Source: Streptomyces finlayi
Lineage (GTDB): Bacteria > Actinomycetota > Actinomycetes > Streptomycetales > Streptomycetaceae
DNA: 64,000 nt
Assembly: GCF_014216315.1 (NCBI RefSeq)
Contig: NZ_CP045702.1
Span: 1,054,001-1,118,000 of the forward strand
Direction: 5' to 3'
Of the stretch, positions 17,736 to 28,541 are shown in pieces. How positions within the stretch are numbered: position 1 is the stretch's first letter; each line of letters opens with the position of its first letter. The notes under the pieces were generated by a model. The model was not told the DNA's origin, did not search any database, and was given only the letters and a program-made list of their open reading frames with translations. A program made the translations under genes and the position numbers.

Positions 17736-18938
17736 TTACTCGACGACCTTCAGCAGCTTGTTCGCCGTGCCCTCGGTCGCGTTGGTGATGGCGTCGGGGG
17801 TGGCTCCCCCGGTCAGCGCCGTGGCGACCTGCTCCGGGGTGGCGTCCTGGTGTCCGCCCAGGTAGACGGCGGCGGCACCCACGACGTGGGGGGTCGCCAT
17901 CGACGTACCGGAGATGGTCTTCGTACCGGTGTCGCTGTCGTTCCACGTCGACGTGATGTCGGAGCCGGGAGCGTAGATGTCCACGACGGAGCCGAAGTTG
18001 GAGAACGACGACTGCTCGTCGTTCACCGTGGACGAGGCCACCGTGATGGCCTCCGGGACACGGGAGGGCGAACCCTCGCCCGCGTCGCTGGACTCGTTCC
18101 CGGCGGCCACCCCGAAGGTGACGCCGGAGGCGATGGCCTTCTGGACAGCGGCGTCGAGCGCCGGGTCGGCGCTGCCGCCGAGGCTCATGTTGGCGACGGA
18201 CGGGCCCTCGTGGTTCGCGGTGACCCAGTCGATGCCCGCGACGACCTGCTCCGTGGTGCCGGAGCCCGCGTCGTCGAGCACGCGGACGGCCACGATCTTC
18301 GCCTTCTTGGCGACTCCGTGGGCCGCACCGGCTATGGTGCCGGCCACGTGCGTGCCGTGACCGTTGCCGTCATCGGCGTCGTCGTCGTTGTCCACGGCGT
18401 CGAAGCCCGAAGTGGCCCGGCCCTCGAAGTCGCTGTGCGTGACGCGGACACCGGTGTCGATGACGTACGCGGTGACGCCTTCGCCCGCCGCGTCCGGGTA
18501 GGTGTACGCCTTGTCGCCGGCGGTGCCGGTCTGGTCGATCCGGTCCAGACCCCAGGACGGCGGGTTGTCCTGGGTGGCGCTGGCCGTGAACTTCTTGTTC
18601 TGCACGACCTTGTCGACGGCCGGGTCGGCGGCGAGACGCCTGGCCTCGGTCTCCGTGAGTCCGCTCGCGGAGAAGCCGTTGAGGGCGGACCTGTAGTTCC
18701 GCTTGAGCTTGCCGCCGTACTCCTTGGCCAGTTCGGCCTTGTCCGCCTTCTCGTCCAGCATCACGATGTAGCTGCCGGACACGGCGGTGGCCGCGTCCGC
18801 GCCGTAGACCGTGCCCATCGCCGGGGCCGGTGAGGCTCCCGCGAACGAGGTGGACAGAAGGGTGACTCCGGCTGCGGCTGCCACTGCGGTGATCGCGGCG
18901 GTCAGCTTGATCCGGCGTGCGCGCTTGTGAATTGCCAT
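17736..18938 (-). CDS. Secreted subtilisin-like (S8) serine protease with I9 propeptide
   Basis: 400 residues from ATG 18938, ten bases after GAGGAG; an ATG seven codons upstream lacks a site. A signal peptide (KRARRIK plus hydrophobic run, ending AGA) covers residues 1-36. An inhibitor-I9 prodomain (SGSYIVMLDEKADKAELAKE) spans about 55-120. The catalytic triad is D161 (VIDTG), H194 (GNGHGTHVAG) and S346 (GTSMATPH), with the oxyanion Asn at 281. It is a proteinase K-like extracellular protease. The roughly 230-bp upstream region is unusually A+T-rich around 19060-19090. Confidence 0.93.
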   Translation of the reverse strand: MAIHKRARRIKLTAAITAVAAAAGVTLLSTSFAGASPAPAMGTVYGADAATAVSGSYIVMLDEKADKAELAKEYGGKLKRNYRSALNGFSASGLTETEARRLAADPAVDKVVQNKKFTASATQDNPPSWGLDRIDQTGTAGDKAYTYPDAAGEGVTAYVIDTGVRVTHSDFEGRATSGFDAVDNDDDADDGNGHGTHVAGTIAGAAHGVAKKAKIVAVRVLDDAGSGTTEQVVAGIDWVTANHEGPSVANMSLGGSADPALDAAVQKAIASGVTFGVAAGNESSDAGEGSPSRVPEAITVASSTVNDEQSSFSNFGSVVDIYAPGSDITSTWNDSDTGTKTISGTSMATPHVVGAAAVYLGGHQDATPEQVATALTGGATPDAITNATEGTANKLLKVVE

Positions 18939-19161
18939 GAAGAGGGATCTCCTCGTCATTCTTTGTGGGGGGATTGACCCTCGGCCGGAAGATCTCCGGG
19001 GGTTGGCTCGAAACCCTGACCGATTGACACGCTCAGATCAAGACCTTCATGCAGCTGTGACTTACTCAACAAGGTTTCGTAATAAGAAATCGGCCACGCC
19101 CGACCAAGTCGGACACGGCCGCCAACTGCCGCTGTGCGCACAGGGCTTGTATCGCGAGTAC

Positions 19162-19200
19162 GGGTGTGGCTCCCCCGCCGGGACGGAGGGAGCCACACCC
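19162..19200. terminator. Terminator between the glycosyltransferase and protease genes
   Basis: 13-bp perfect arms (GGGTGTGGCTCCC at 19162-19174 and its complement at 19188-19200). It is downstream of the glycosyltransferase gene and upstream of the protease gene on the same strand, so it insulates the protease. Confidence 0.75.
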
Positions 19201-19272
19201 GCTTGGACCGAACGCGGCCAGGAGACGGCCTGATTGCGCCCCTGCTTTCGATTGGGAGGACGACGAAGGCCG

Positions 19273-20481
19273 CTAGAGGGGAAGTTCGGCCTCGATGAGG
19301 TCGGCCGCCTGCCGTGTGCCGCCCTCCCGCGCCATTTGCTCCCGCACCGCGGCGGCCCTGGCGGCCACTCGCGGATCATCGACGAGGGCGAGCACGGCCT
19401 CGCGCAGGGTCGCGGCGTTCGCGTCCTCCATCGGAAGGTGCCGGGCGACGCCGAGCGCCTGGAGCATGTCGGCGTTGCCGAACTGATCGACGGCCTGCGG
19501 AACGGCGACCATCGGGGTGCCGGTGGCGAGCCCCTCCTGGCTGCCGCCCGCGCCCGCGTGCGTGATGAAGGCGTCCGCCTGCCGGAGCACCGCGAGCTGC
19601 GGGACCCAGGAACGCACCTCCACGGTGGGGGGTACGTCCCCGAGTTCGGACGGGTCGACATGGGCGCCGATCTGGAGCACGACGTGCCAGCCGGGCAGCT
19701 CGCCGAAGGCCTCGGCACAGGCACGGTAGAAGGCGGGCTGCTTCGTGAACGAGGAGCCGAGGGAGACCAGCAGGACCTTCTCCGCACCGGCAGGACGCTG
19801 CCACTCCCCCTGATCGGCCCGGTCGCCCTGGCACGCGCCGACGAAGGTGTGGACGGTGCGGTCCACCCGGTCGGCGTGCGGCTGAAGCGCCTCGGGGATC
19901 AGGACGAGCGCACGGCGCGGCCGGGCCACGAAGTCGTCGGACGACAGATCACCGAGGCCGTTCTCCGCGAGCCAGGCAGCGAAGCGCGCGTAGTACGCCC
20001 TGCCCCGCTCGGTCTGCCTGAGCTCGGCGGTCATGGGCTCGCCGACCTCCTTCTCGTATCCCTCCCAGGGGACCAGGTTGGGCCAGAGGGAGACGGCGGG
20101 GACGCCCCAGCGGTGGGCGAGTATCCGGGCCGGGTAGGAGGTGATGTCGTGGAGGACCAGGTCCGGTTCATCGCCCGCGAAGGCGGCGGCGAGCTGAGGC
20201 AGCGCCTGGATGCCGTCGTTCAGGAAGGGTTCGATGTTGTCGATCAGCTCGGTGCCCCAGGCCTCCGGGTCGCCGTCGACGGGCAGCACGGAGGAGTAGA
20301 GCACCGGATCGGCCCCGGTGGCCGCGACCTTCTCGGCGAAGGCGCCGGGGGTGGCGGGGATGGCGTAACTGACGCGGTGCCCACGGGCGACGAGCTCCCG
20401 GATGACCTCGAGGCTCGGGTTCACGTGCCCGTGGGCGGCGATGGAGAACATGGCGATGTGGGCACGCGGGGATTCGGTCAT
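19273..20481 (-). CDS. Macrolide-type UDP-glycosyltransferase (MGT family)
   Basis: 402 residues from ATG 20481. N-terminal HIAMFSIAAHGHVNPSLEVI is the acceptor-domain start of OleI/MGT enzymes. WVPQLAVLRQADAFITHAGA followed by GGSQEGLATGTPMVAVPQAVDQ near residues 290-330 is the UDP-sugar-binding signature. Such enzymes inactivate macrolides or modify other hydrophobic acceptors. A 16-bp palindrome lies over the presumed promoter. Confidence 0.9.
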   Translation of the reverse strand: MTESPRAHIAMFSIAAHGHVNPSLEVIRELVARGHRVSYAIPATPGAFAEKVAATGADPVLYSSVLPVDGDPEAWGTELIDNIEPFLNDGIQALPQLAAAFAGDEPDLVLHDITSYPARILAHRWGVPAVSLWPNLVPWEGYEKEVGEPMTAELRQTERGRAYYARFAAWLAENGLGDLSSDDFVARPRRALVLIPEALQPHADRVDRTVHTFVGACQGDRADQGEWQRPAGAEKVLLVSLGSSFTKQPAFYRACAEAFGELPGWHVVLQIGAHVDPSELGDVPPTVEVRSWVPQLAVLRQADAFITHAGAGGSQEGLATGTPMVAVPQAVDQFGNADMLQALGVARHLPMEDANAATLREAVLALVDDPRVAARAAAVREQMAREGGTRQAADLIEAELPL

Positions 20482-20498
20482 GCGCACAATGTAAGCGA

Positions 20499-20514
20499 GA
20501 CGAGACGTCTCGTC
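20499..20514. promoter_or_regulatory. 16-bp perfect palindrome, candidate operator of the glycosyltransferase gene
   Basis: GACGAGACGTCTCGTC is fully self-complementary and ends 18 bp upstream of the glycosyltransferase start. The size and symmetry fit a TetR- or MarR-type repressor, but no such gene is adjacent. Confidence 0.5.
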
Positions 20515-20532
20515 CAGCAATGGAGGTGCTCC

Positions 20533-20703
20533 CTAGCGCTGGTAGCGGGCCAGGACCCGGTTCCCGTCGTCGACCAGGCGTTTCCGTAGCTCCTCGATAC
20601 CGATCGCCCCGCTGTAGAACTCCTGGAGGGCCGGGGTGGCGACCTTGTCCTTCCACTCGGGGTAGCCGCGCACGGACTGGGCGGGCGCCGGGCGATAGGT
20701 CAG
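20533..20703 (-). pseudogene. 3' stump of a sugar ABC-transporter solute-binding protein gene
   Basis: The last 56 codons read like the C terminus of extracellular sugar-binding lipoproteins: VRGYPEWKDKVATPALQEFY, then ELRKRLVDDGNRVLARY. Upstream codons in the same frame switch to low-complexity Arg-rich sequence just where the excalibur gene ends (20700). The rest of the gene is therefore gone or displaced. Confidence 0.55.
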
Positions 20704-21354
20704 CCGGCGTCGCAGCCGGTACCGTCCCCGTCTGCGTCGAGCCAGGGCGCGTAGCCCTGCTCCCCTTTCCTTACGGGGGCCCGTCCTCGAGCTTGCGCCT
20801 CGGCGCAGTTCTCGAATGCTCCGGGCCACCTTTTCCCGGGGGCGCCCAAGACTCTCCGTCGGGCACTGGCCTCACCTCGATGGCGATGACGCCGGTCACG
20901 GTCTCGGGGGCCTGCCTTACCTTCACGGACCATGTCACGCTGTCGGGCCGACGTAGCCTTGGTCCGCCGCGTAGGTCAGGGTTCCGTCGTCTGCGACTGT
21001 GGCCGTGCCGTGCTGGGGCGGCTTCACGATTCCTACCGCGGCGTCGCCGGCTTTGAAGTCGCCACCCCAGTCGCCTACCCCCACAGTCTCCCCATCAGGA
21101 TCGTTCGCGTCTTCGAGGTGCACTTCCCAGAGCACGTTGACCTCGACTCCGCTGGTGGTTGTCTCCTTGCCCGCTTCGAAGTCCGGCCCCCTGCCTTGCG
21201 GGTGCCATTCGTGCCGCACCTTTTCCCCGCGAGCCCAGTTGCCGAACCAGTTGGAGGTGGCGGTGCCGCCCCACCAGCGACCTCCGCCGATAAGGCAGAG
21301 GATGGCGAACGACATGAAGTAAACGATCACGTTGTCAATGATCTTGGCTTTCAC
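20700..21354 (-). pseudogene. Membrane-anchored excalibur-domain protein gene with two frameshifts
   Basis: The first segment starts at ATG 21354 with a membrane span (VIVYFMSFAILCLIGG) and a cadherin/Big-like stretch ending TLTYAADQGYVGP. A shift near 20943 leads to DSVTWSVKVRQAPETVTGVI and then GESWAPPGKGGPE. A second shift near 20819 leads to FENCAEAQARGRAPVRKG and the calcium-binding excalibur motif DADGDGTGC. Each break is explained by one missing base (a C in a GGCCC run; a T before TTCGAG). Joined, the three parts make one sensible protein of roughly 215 residues. Confidence 0.7.
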
Positions 21355-21523
21355 TTGACCCCCGCCTTGGGCTGCTCACTGCCCTGAGCGACGAACACCT
21401 TGCCACGCCTGGCACCACCTCCCCACCCCTTGGTCACAACTCCGTCACCACCGGAACATCCCGCTCCCCCTGCATCGCGCACAGCTACGGTCATGCCTCC
21501 ACGAACCGCCCTTGGGAGACAAC

Positions 21524-22168
21524 TTGAACACCCGCACCCTGGCCGCCGCGATTGCCTGTCTTGCCACTGTGGCACTCGTTGGCTGCGAACCGGCCACCAC
21601 CGACCCGAAGCCTGCGGCGCCGGCGACCACCGAGCCCGCCACCGATGCCCCCGCCGCAACGCCGTCCGAGGAGGCGGCGGAGCCTGCCGAGTCGAAGGCC
21701 GTCCTGAACTTCGTCGGCATGGGCCTGCAGTCGGCGCAGGACAAGGCCCAGGCCGAAGGGTTCTACCTGCTGACCTCCCACGACAGTGCCGGCCGGGACA
21801 GGCTCCAGGCCCTCGACCGAAACTGGAAGGTCTGCTTCCAGAACGTCAAGGCAGGCAAGACGGTGGCCACGGACACCAAGCTGGACTTTGGCGCGGTGAA
21901 GCTTGAGGAGACATGCCCTGCCAATGACGCCAAGGCCCCCGAGGCGGCAGGTGACAAGATGCCGAACATGGTCGGGAAATCCGTCAAGGCGGCCCGCGGC
22001 GCCCTGGACTCGGGTACGTCGATCACAGCAACGGACGCGGCGGAAGACCGCATGGTCCTGATGGAGAGCAACTGGCAGGTGTGCACCCAGTCGCCGTCGG
22101 CTGGGGCTGCCCTGAACGGACAGCCCGTTGAGTTCACCGCGGTGAAGTTCGAGGAGACCTGCCCGTAG
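21524..22168 (+). CDS. Lipoprotein with two PASTA-like repeats
   Basis: 214 residues from TTG 21524, five bases after GGGAG. The lipobox VALVGC is at residues about 16-21, followed by a Pro/Thr/Ala/Glu linker to about residue 55. Two repeats follow (about 60-130 and 145-214). Each has a MxxxxxxSA/KAA helix start, a WxVC(F/T)QxP/VKAG-like centre and an end of the type KFEETCP. PASTA-like domains often bind cell-wall fragments. Four conserved cysteines suggest a disulfide in each repeat. Confidence 0.7.
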   Translation: MNTRTLAAAIACLATVALVGCEPATTDPKPAAPATTEPATDAPAATPSEEAAEPAESKAVLNFVGMGLQSAQDKAQAEGFYLLTSHDSAGRDRLQALDRNWKVCFQNVKAGKTVATDTKLDFGAVKLEETCPANDAKAPEAAGDKMPNMVGKSVKAARGALDSGTSITATDAAEDRMVLMESNWQVCTQSPSAGAALNGQPVEFTAVKFEETCP

Positions 22169-22203
22169 GCAAGCGGTCCGGGCACGCAGGCCAAACAGCA
22201 AAG

Positions 22204-22229
22204 AGGCCCCCTCCCGAAGGAGGGGGCCT
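22204..22229. terminator. Bidirectional terminator
   Basis: 11-bp perfect arms (AGGCCCCCTCC and complement) with a CGAA tetraloop. It lies between the convergent ends of the PASTA lipoprotein (plus) and the 53-residue gene (minus). Confidence 0.85.
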
Positions 22230-22231
22230 GG

Positions 22232-22393
22232 TCACTCGGCTTCCTCGGCCGGCTGGATGTTCGGCTCCAGAAACAATCCGTTGTGCTGCGGCTCCGGCTG
22301 CTCTTCGACCAGGCCGAGGTCGACGGGCGTCGCCATGTCGGCTGCGCTGTTGTCGAGGCGCCGCTGGACGGGCCGAGGCGGGATGTCAGGCAT
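22232..22393 (-). CDS. Small acidic protein of unknown function (53 aa)
   Basis: ATG 22393 follows AGGAG by five bases. The product begins MPDIPPRPVQRRLDN and ends in an acidic Glu-rich tail. Its start overlaps the stop of the collagen-like frame by 3-8 bp, so the two were translated together. The good ribosome site and the terminator just after it support a real gene. No family recognised; the setting looks phage- or plasmid-derived. Confidence 0.6.
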   Translation of the reverse strand: MPDIPPRPVQRRLDNSAADMATPVDLGLVEEQPEPQHNGLFLEPNIQPAEEAE

Positions 22394-22814
22394 CAAGTCT
22401 CCTGTAGAAGGCGGTGGCCGTCAGGGCTCCGAGTCCGAGCAGGCCGTGGGACTGGTCGGCAGGCGGCGGTTCCTCGGCAGTTGTGCGACGACAGACCAGC
22501 GCGTCCGGGTCGTTCTTCGGCGGCAGAAGGCTGTAGCCGTCGGGGTGGTTCGGGCCAGCGGGCCCAGCCGGACCTGGCGGTCCAGTGACCGTCTCGCCGT
22601 CCGTGCCGTCTTTCCCGTGCGTGCCGTCCTTGCCGTCCACGCCAGCGGGGGATCGGGATCAGCGCCGGGAGTACCAGGAACCAGGCGGCCCTGTCCCGTC
22701 AGGCCCGCTGGCCGCGGCCGGCCGTCCCTCGCGTGGGCCTTTGCGCCCGGACCGCTCCGTCGCGGTCGCCAGTGTCACGGATTCGACCCCTTTGCTCCAT
22801 TGCGTCTGATTCAT
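22386..22814 (-). pseudogene. Degraded collagen-like protein gene
   Basis: From GTG 22640 the frame has Gly-x-y repeats (GKDGTHGKDGTDGETVTGPP, then GPAGPAGPN), a SLLPPKNDPDALVCRR segment and a hydrophobic end. The same frame is open upstream from ATG 22814 to an in-frame TGA at 22659-22661. A second frame across the join reads AWFLVLPALIPI, like a membrane anchor. The gene therefore looks broken by at least one nonsense or shift event. Similar collagen-like anchors occur in actinophages and their relics. Confidence 0.45.
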
Positions 22815-22956
22815 TCCGGTCTGGCCGCCCAGGTGGCCTCCGTCACCGTGCTGACGGCCCGTCCGTTCGGCAAGGTGGCCCGCGTGGGTGCCCTGCGTCG
22901 GTGGCCCGCGCCGGTGCCTGCGTCCGGTGGCCTGCGGGGATGCGAAAATCGAGAGC

Positions 22957-23823
22957 ATGAACGAGATGCGTGCGCGCGAGGTACTGAGCGCCGCCGGGCT
23001 GCCCGGCGACGCCGAACTGATCGCGCTGGGCGAGAACGCGGTGTTCTCCGTCGGCGACCTGGTGGTCAAGGTCGGCCGGGACGCCACCCGCCACCCGGAA
23101 CTCCGGGAGCGGGCGGAACGCGAACTTGCCGTCGCCCAGTGGCTCGCCGCGTCCGGTGTTCCCGCCGTCCGGGCCGCCGAGAACGGCGCACGGCTGGTCG
23201 AGGGTCACCCGGTGACCCTGTGGCACCGGCTCCGGCCTGCCGTACGTCCCACCGAGCCACGGGACCTGGCGCCGCTCCTCAGGCGTGTACACGCACTGGG
23301 CGCACCGGCGGACTTCGCACTGCCGCGCCGTGAGCTGCTCGGCGGCGTCGAGCGCTGGCTGCTGCTGGCGGGGGACGCGATCGATCCGGCCGACGCCGGC
23401 TTCCTGCGCGAGCGCCGCGACGGTTTCGAGGCGGCGGCCGCCGCCCTCACCCCGCATCTGCCGCCGGGCCCGATCCACGGCGACGCGCTCCCGCGCAATG
23501 TCCACATCGGCCCGGACGGACCGGTTCTGGTCGACCTGGAGACGTTCTCCACGGATCTGCGGGAGCACGATCTGGTGGTTCTGGCACTCTCGCGTGACCG
23601 GTACGGCCTGGCGGCCCCGGCCTACGACGCGTTCACAGCGGCGTACGGCTGGGACGTCCGGGAGTGGGACGGCTGCGCGGTCCTGCGGGGCGCCCGGGAG
23701 ACGGCGAGCTGCGCCTGGGTCGCACAGCATGCCCCGGCCAACCCGAAGGCACTGGCCGAGTTCCGCCGGCGGGTCGCGTCGCTCCGCGACAACGATCCCG
23801 CGGTCCGCTGGTACCCGTTCTGA
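22957..23823 (+). CDS. Aminoglycoside phosphotransferase-like kinase (APH family)
   Basis: 288 residues from ATG 22957. The kinase motifs are GPIHGDALPRNVHIG (catalytic loop, around residue 178) and VLVDLETFS (metal-binding Asp). A nucleotide-binding start FSVGDLVVKVGR lies near residue 30. It phosphorylates a small molecule that cannot be named; antibiotic resistance is possible but not implied. It marks the return to core-like sequence after the island. Confidence 0.85.
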   Translation: MNEMRAREVLSAAGLPGDAELIALGENAVFSVGDLVVKVGRDATRHPELRERAERELAVAQWLAASGVPAVRAAENGARLVEGHPVTLWHRLRPAVRPTEPRDLAPLLRRVHALGAPADFALPRRELLGGVERWLLLAGDAIDPADAGFLRERRDGFEAAAAALTPHLPPGPIHGDALPRNVHIGPDGPVLVDLETFSTDLREHDLVVLALSRDRYGLAAPAYDAFTAAYGWDVREWDGCAVLRGARETASCAWVAQHAPANPKALAEFRRRVASLRDNDPAVRWYPF

Positions 23824-23872
23824 TCCCTGGTCCGCTCACCGGAGGGCGAGCCGCCTCGGGCGCTCCACCCGC

Positions 23873-24601
23873 TCAGCGAGCCACGGGCGCCGGCTCGCGC
23901 AGCGGCCAGCGGCCGTCGATCACGGCGTCGGCCGTGCCCTTGCGGCGCAGGAACTGCTGGAAACCGGCCGCCCACTCCGCGTACCAGCCGATCTGGCGCT
24001 CGTGCAGTTCAACGGGGGTCAGCGCGGCCACCGAGCCGTGCCGCCCGGCTATCGCGTACGCCACGCGCACCGCGGCGAGCGCGTCCGCGCCCGCGTCGTG
24101 GGCGCCGCCGTGCACCACCCCGTACTCGAGGCAGACGGCCTCCAGCGTGCGCTTGCCCTTGCGGTAGCGGTCGACGGCGCGGTCGATGGTGTACGGGTCG
24201 ATGACCGGGCCGAGCCCCTCCCCGCCGAGCCGGTCGCTCAGCGACGGCAGTCCGTGGCGCCGCAACTCGGCCGTGAGCAGCGTCAGGTCGAAGGCCGCGT
24301 TGTACGCGACGACCGGCACGCCCCGGCGCCAGCACTCCGCGAGGGTCTCCGCGATCTCGTCCGCCACCTCACGCGCGGGCCGGCCGTCGGCCGCCGCCCG
24401 CTCGCTGCTGATGCCGTGGATCGCCGATGCCTGTGCGGGAATCAGGATGCCCGGATCGGCCAGCCAGGTGCGCTGACGCAACGGCTCACCGTCCCGGCCG
24501 TCGACCTCGACGACCGCCGCCGTCACGATCCGCGCCTCCAGCGGCTCCGTACCTGTCGTCTCCAGGTCGAAGCCGACCAGTGGCTCCCTGTGCCAGCCCA
24601 T
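23873..24601 (-). CDS. DnaQ-like 3'-5' exonuclease
   Basis: 242 residues from ATG 24601, six bases after AGGAGG. Exo I is VGFDLETTG (residues about 8-16), Exo II is VAYNAAFDLTLL, and Exo III is GGAHDAGADALAA, so all DEDDh-type catalytic acids are present. It acts on DNA or RNA 3' ends; in Streptomyces such stand-alone proteins are annotated as exonucleases or polymerase III epsilon-like. Confidence 0.9.
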   Translation of the reverse strand: MGWHREPLVGFDLETTGTEPLEARIVTAAVVEVDGRDGEPLRQRTWLADPGILIPAQASAIHGISSERAAADGRPAREVADEIAETLAECWRRGVPVVAYNAAFDLTLLTAELRRHGLPSLSDRLGGEGLGPVIDPYTIDRAVDRYRKGKRTLEAVCLEYGVVHGGAHDAGADALAAVRVAYAIAGRHGSVAALTPVELHERQIGWYAEWAAGFQQFLRRKGTADAVIDGRWPLREPAPVAR

Positions 24602-24701
24602 CCCGTACCTCCTACGTGGTGCTCTCCCCCGGATGACGACCACCATCGCACGCACCACTGACAACGCTTCGGCGCGGTGGCCCCGAAGGCGCCCGGACGG
24701 C

Positions 24702-25934
24702 TCAGGACACCGGCCGGGAGTCCGTCCAGACCGACTCGAACTCCTCGCGGTACGTCTCGAAGAGACCGTGCTCGCTGTCCTGTCCCGCCCGGACCACCGC
24801 GCGGCCCCCGCCGCGCAGCACCAGGACGGGCGCCTCCATGCCGCGCGCGCGCCGCAGATAGGGCTGGACGACCCCGACCGCGTCGGACCCGTCACCGTCC
24901 ACGAGGTACGCCGTGAAGCGGGGGGTCTCGTCGAAGACCTGGATCTCGAAGGCCCCCGGGTCCCGGAGCTTGGAGCGCACCCGGCGCATATGGAGGATGT
25001 TCATCTCCACCGAACGGCTCAGCTCGCCCTTCTTGAGCCCCAGTTCCCGCTCCCTGCGCTTGACCGCGCTGCTCGCCGGGTTGATGAAGAGCAGCCGCAC
25101 CCGGCAGCCGGACTCGGCGAGTCTCACCAGCCGGCGGCCGGAGAAGTTCTGCACGAGCAGATTGAGCCCGATGCCGATCGCGTCGAGGCGGCGCGCCCCG
25201 CCGAACAGGTCCTCGGCGGGCAGCTGGCGCTGGAGCCGTACGCGGTCGGGGTGGACGGAGACCACGTCGGCGTACCGGTCCCCGACCAGTTCCTCGACGG
25301 CGTCCACGGGCAGCCGGTCGGCGGAGGGAACGGCGGCTCCGCTGCCCAGGATCTCCAGGAGGCGTGCGGAGGCCCGTTCGGCCTGGGCGAGCACCGCCTC
25401 GTTCAGGGCGCGGTTGCGGGAGACGACGTTGCGCGCCACCTCCAGCTCGTCGAGGGCCAGCTCGACTTCGCGGCGGTCGTCGAAGTAGGGCTCGAAGCAG
25501 GGCCAGTGCTGGACCATCAGCTCCCGCAGCTGCGGGAGCGTCAGGAAGCTGAGGACGTTGTCGTCGGCCGGGTCGAGCAGATAGCCCTTGCGGCGCGAGA
25601 CCTCTCGGACGGCGACGGCCCGCTGCACCCATTCCTGCCCGGCGGGTCCCGCGGCGGCCACCACCCAGTCCTCACCGTGCACGGGCTCGTAGATGGGCCG
25701 CAGGACGGCGGCGACCACGGCACGCAGCCGCTGTTCGACGAGATTCAGCCAGATGTAGGCCCGCCCGGCACGCTGGGCGCGTGTGCGCACCTCGCTCCAG
25801 GCGTCAGCTCCCCAGTCCAGCTCCGCGCCTATCTCCATGGGCCGCGCAAGGGAGACCGCCCCTGGAGGGGCATCGGTCGATTCCCCCTCGTGACCTGGGC
25901 CACCTGGGGGTAGCTCGAAACCTCCCGAGCTCAC
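24702..25934 (-). CDS. SAV2148-family HEPN-domain protein
   Basis: 410 residues from GTG 25934 with GGAAGG upstream. The sequence matches the strongly conserved Streptomyces SAV2148 family: PMEIGAELDWGADAWSEVRT, then EPVHGEDWVVAAAGPAGQEW, then SRNRALNEAVLAQAERA. The C-terminal half has a PLD/Cap-like LLVQNFSGRRLVRLAESGC segment. HEPN proteins are often RNases, but the R-x4-6-H motif is not evident, so nuclease activity is uncertain. It diverges from glgX. Confidence 0.85.
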   Translation of the reverse strand: MSSGGFELPPGGPGHEGESTDAPPGAVSLARPMEIGAELDWGADAWSEVRTRAQRAGRAYIWLNLVEQRLRAVVAAVLRPIYEPVHGEDWVVAAAGPAGQEWVQRAVAVREVSRRKGYLLDPADDNVLSFLTLPQLRELMVQHWPCFEPYFDDRREVELALDELEVARNVVSRNRALNEAVLAQAERASARLLEILGSGAAVPSADRLPVDAVEELVGDRYADVVSVHPDRVRLQRQLPAEDLFGGARRLDAIGIGLNLLVQNFSGRRLVRLAESGCRVRLLFINPASSAVKRRERELGLKKGELSRSVEMNILHMRRVRSKLRDPGAFEIQVFDETPRFTAYLVDGDGSDAVGVVQPYLRRARGMEAPVLVLRGGGRAVVRAGQDSEHGLFETYREEFESVWTDSRPVS

Positions 25935-26280
25935 CCGCGTACCGCCTTCCACTCCCCCACCAACGATCAAGGAAGGGTACTCCGAGCGGATGAGCCGGTG
26001 CAGCCGGATGCGCAGGCTGCTTTCCCAACTACCAGGGGGATCAGGCCTGTTCCCTCCGGTGAGATCGGGTGGAGTGAGGCGATTCATAGTGATTAGGCAC
26101 CTCGCCCCGACCCTCCGGCGCACAGTCCGGCGCACGGGGCGAACGGTTTCCAGTCCGGGGCGGCACCAAAGGTGCCCGATGTTGACAGCACCGGCCGACG
26201 TGCTAGGCGCACGCCCTACTTTCGGGGAGTATCGGGAGGAAGACCCCGTAGCACCCGGATCAGAAATGGAAGAGTCATCT
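25935..26280. promoter_or_regulatory. Divergent promoter region, SAV2148 gene / glgX
   Basis: 346 bp without a gene. A candidate glgX promoter has TTGACA (26182-26187), a 16-bp spacer and TAGGCG (26204-26209), about 70 bp before the start. No terminator or riboswitch was recognised. Confidence 0.4.
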
Positions 26281-28440
<2,160 letters not shown>

Positions 28441-28451
28441 CGGGGCGGGGG

Positions 28452-28487
28452 CCCCTCCGGCGGGTGAATCCGATGCCGCCGGAGGGG
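28452..28487 (+). terminator. Terminator between glgX and treY
   Basis: 12-bp perfect arms (CCCCTCCGGCGG and complement) with a 12-nt loop, starting 12 bp after glgX. Confidence 0.75.
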
Positions 28488-28541
28488 GTCCTTGGGCACG
28501 GCCGTGACACAGGCGGCTCCCCCGTGGGTACTTACGTGTTC

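Noticed and set aside
19234..20589. Plus-strand open frame opposite the glycosyltransferase
   Set aside because: Mirror of a well-supported gene; low-complexity product without motifs.
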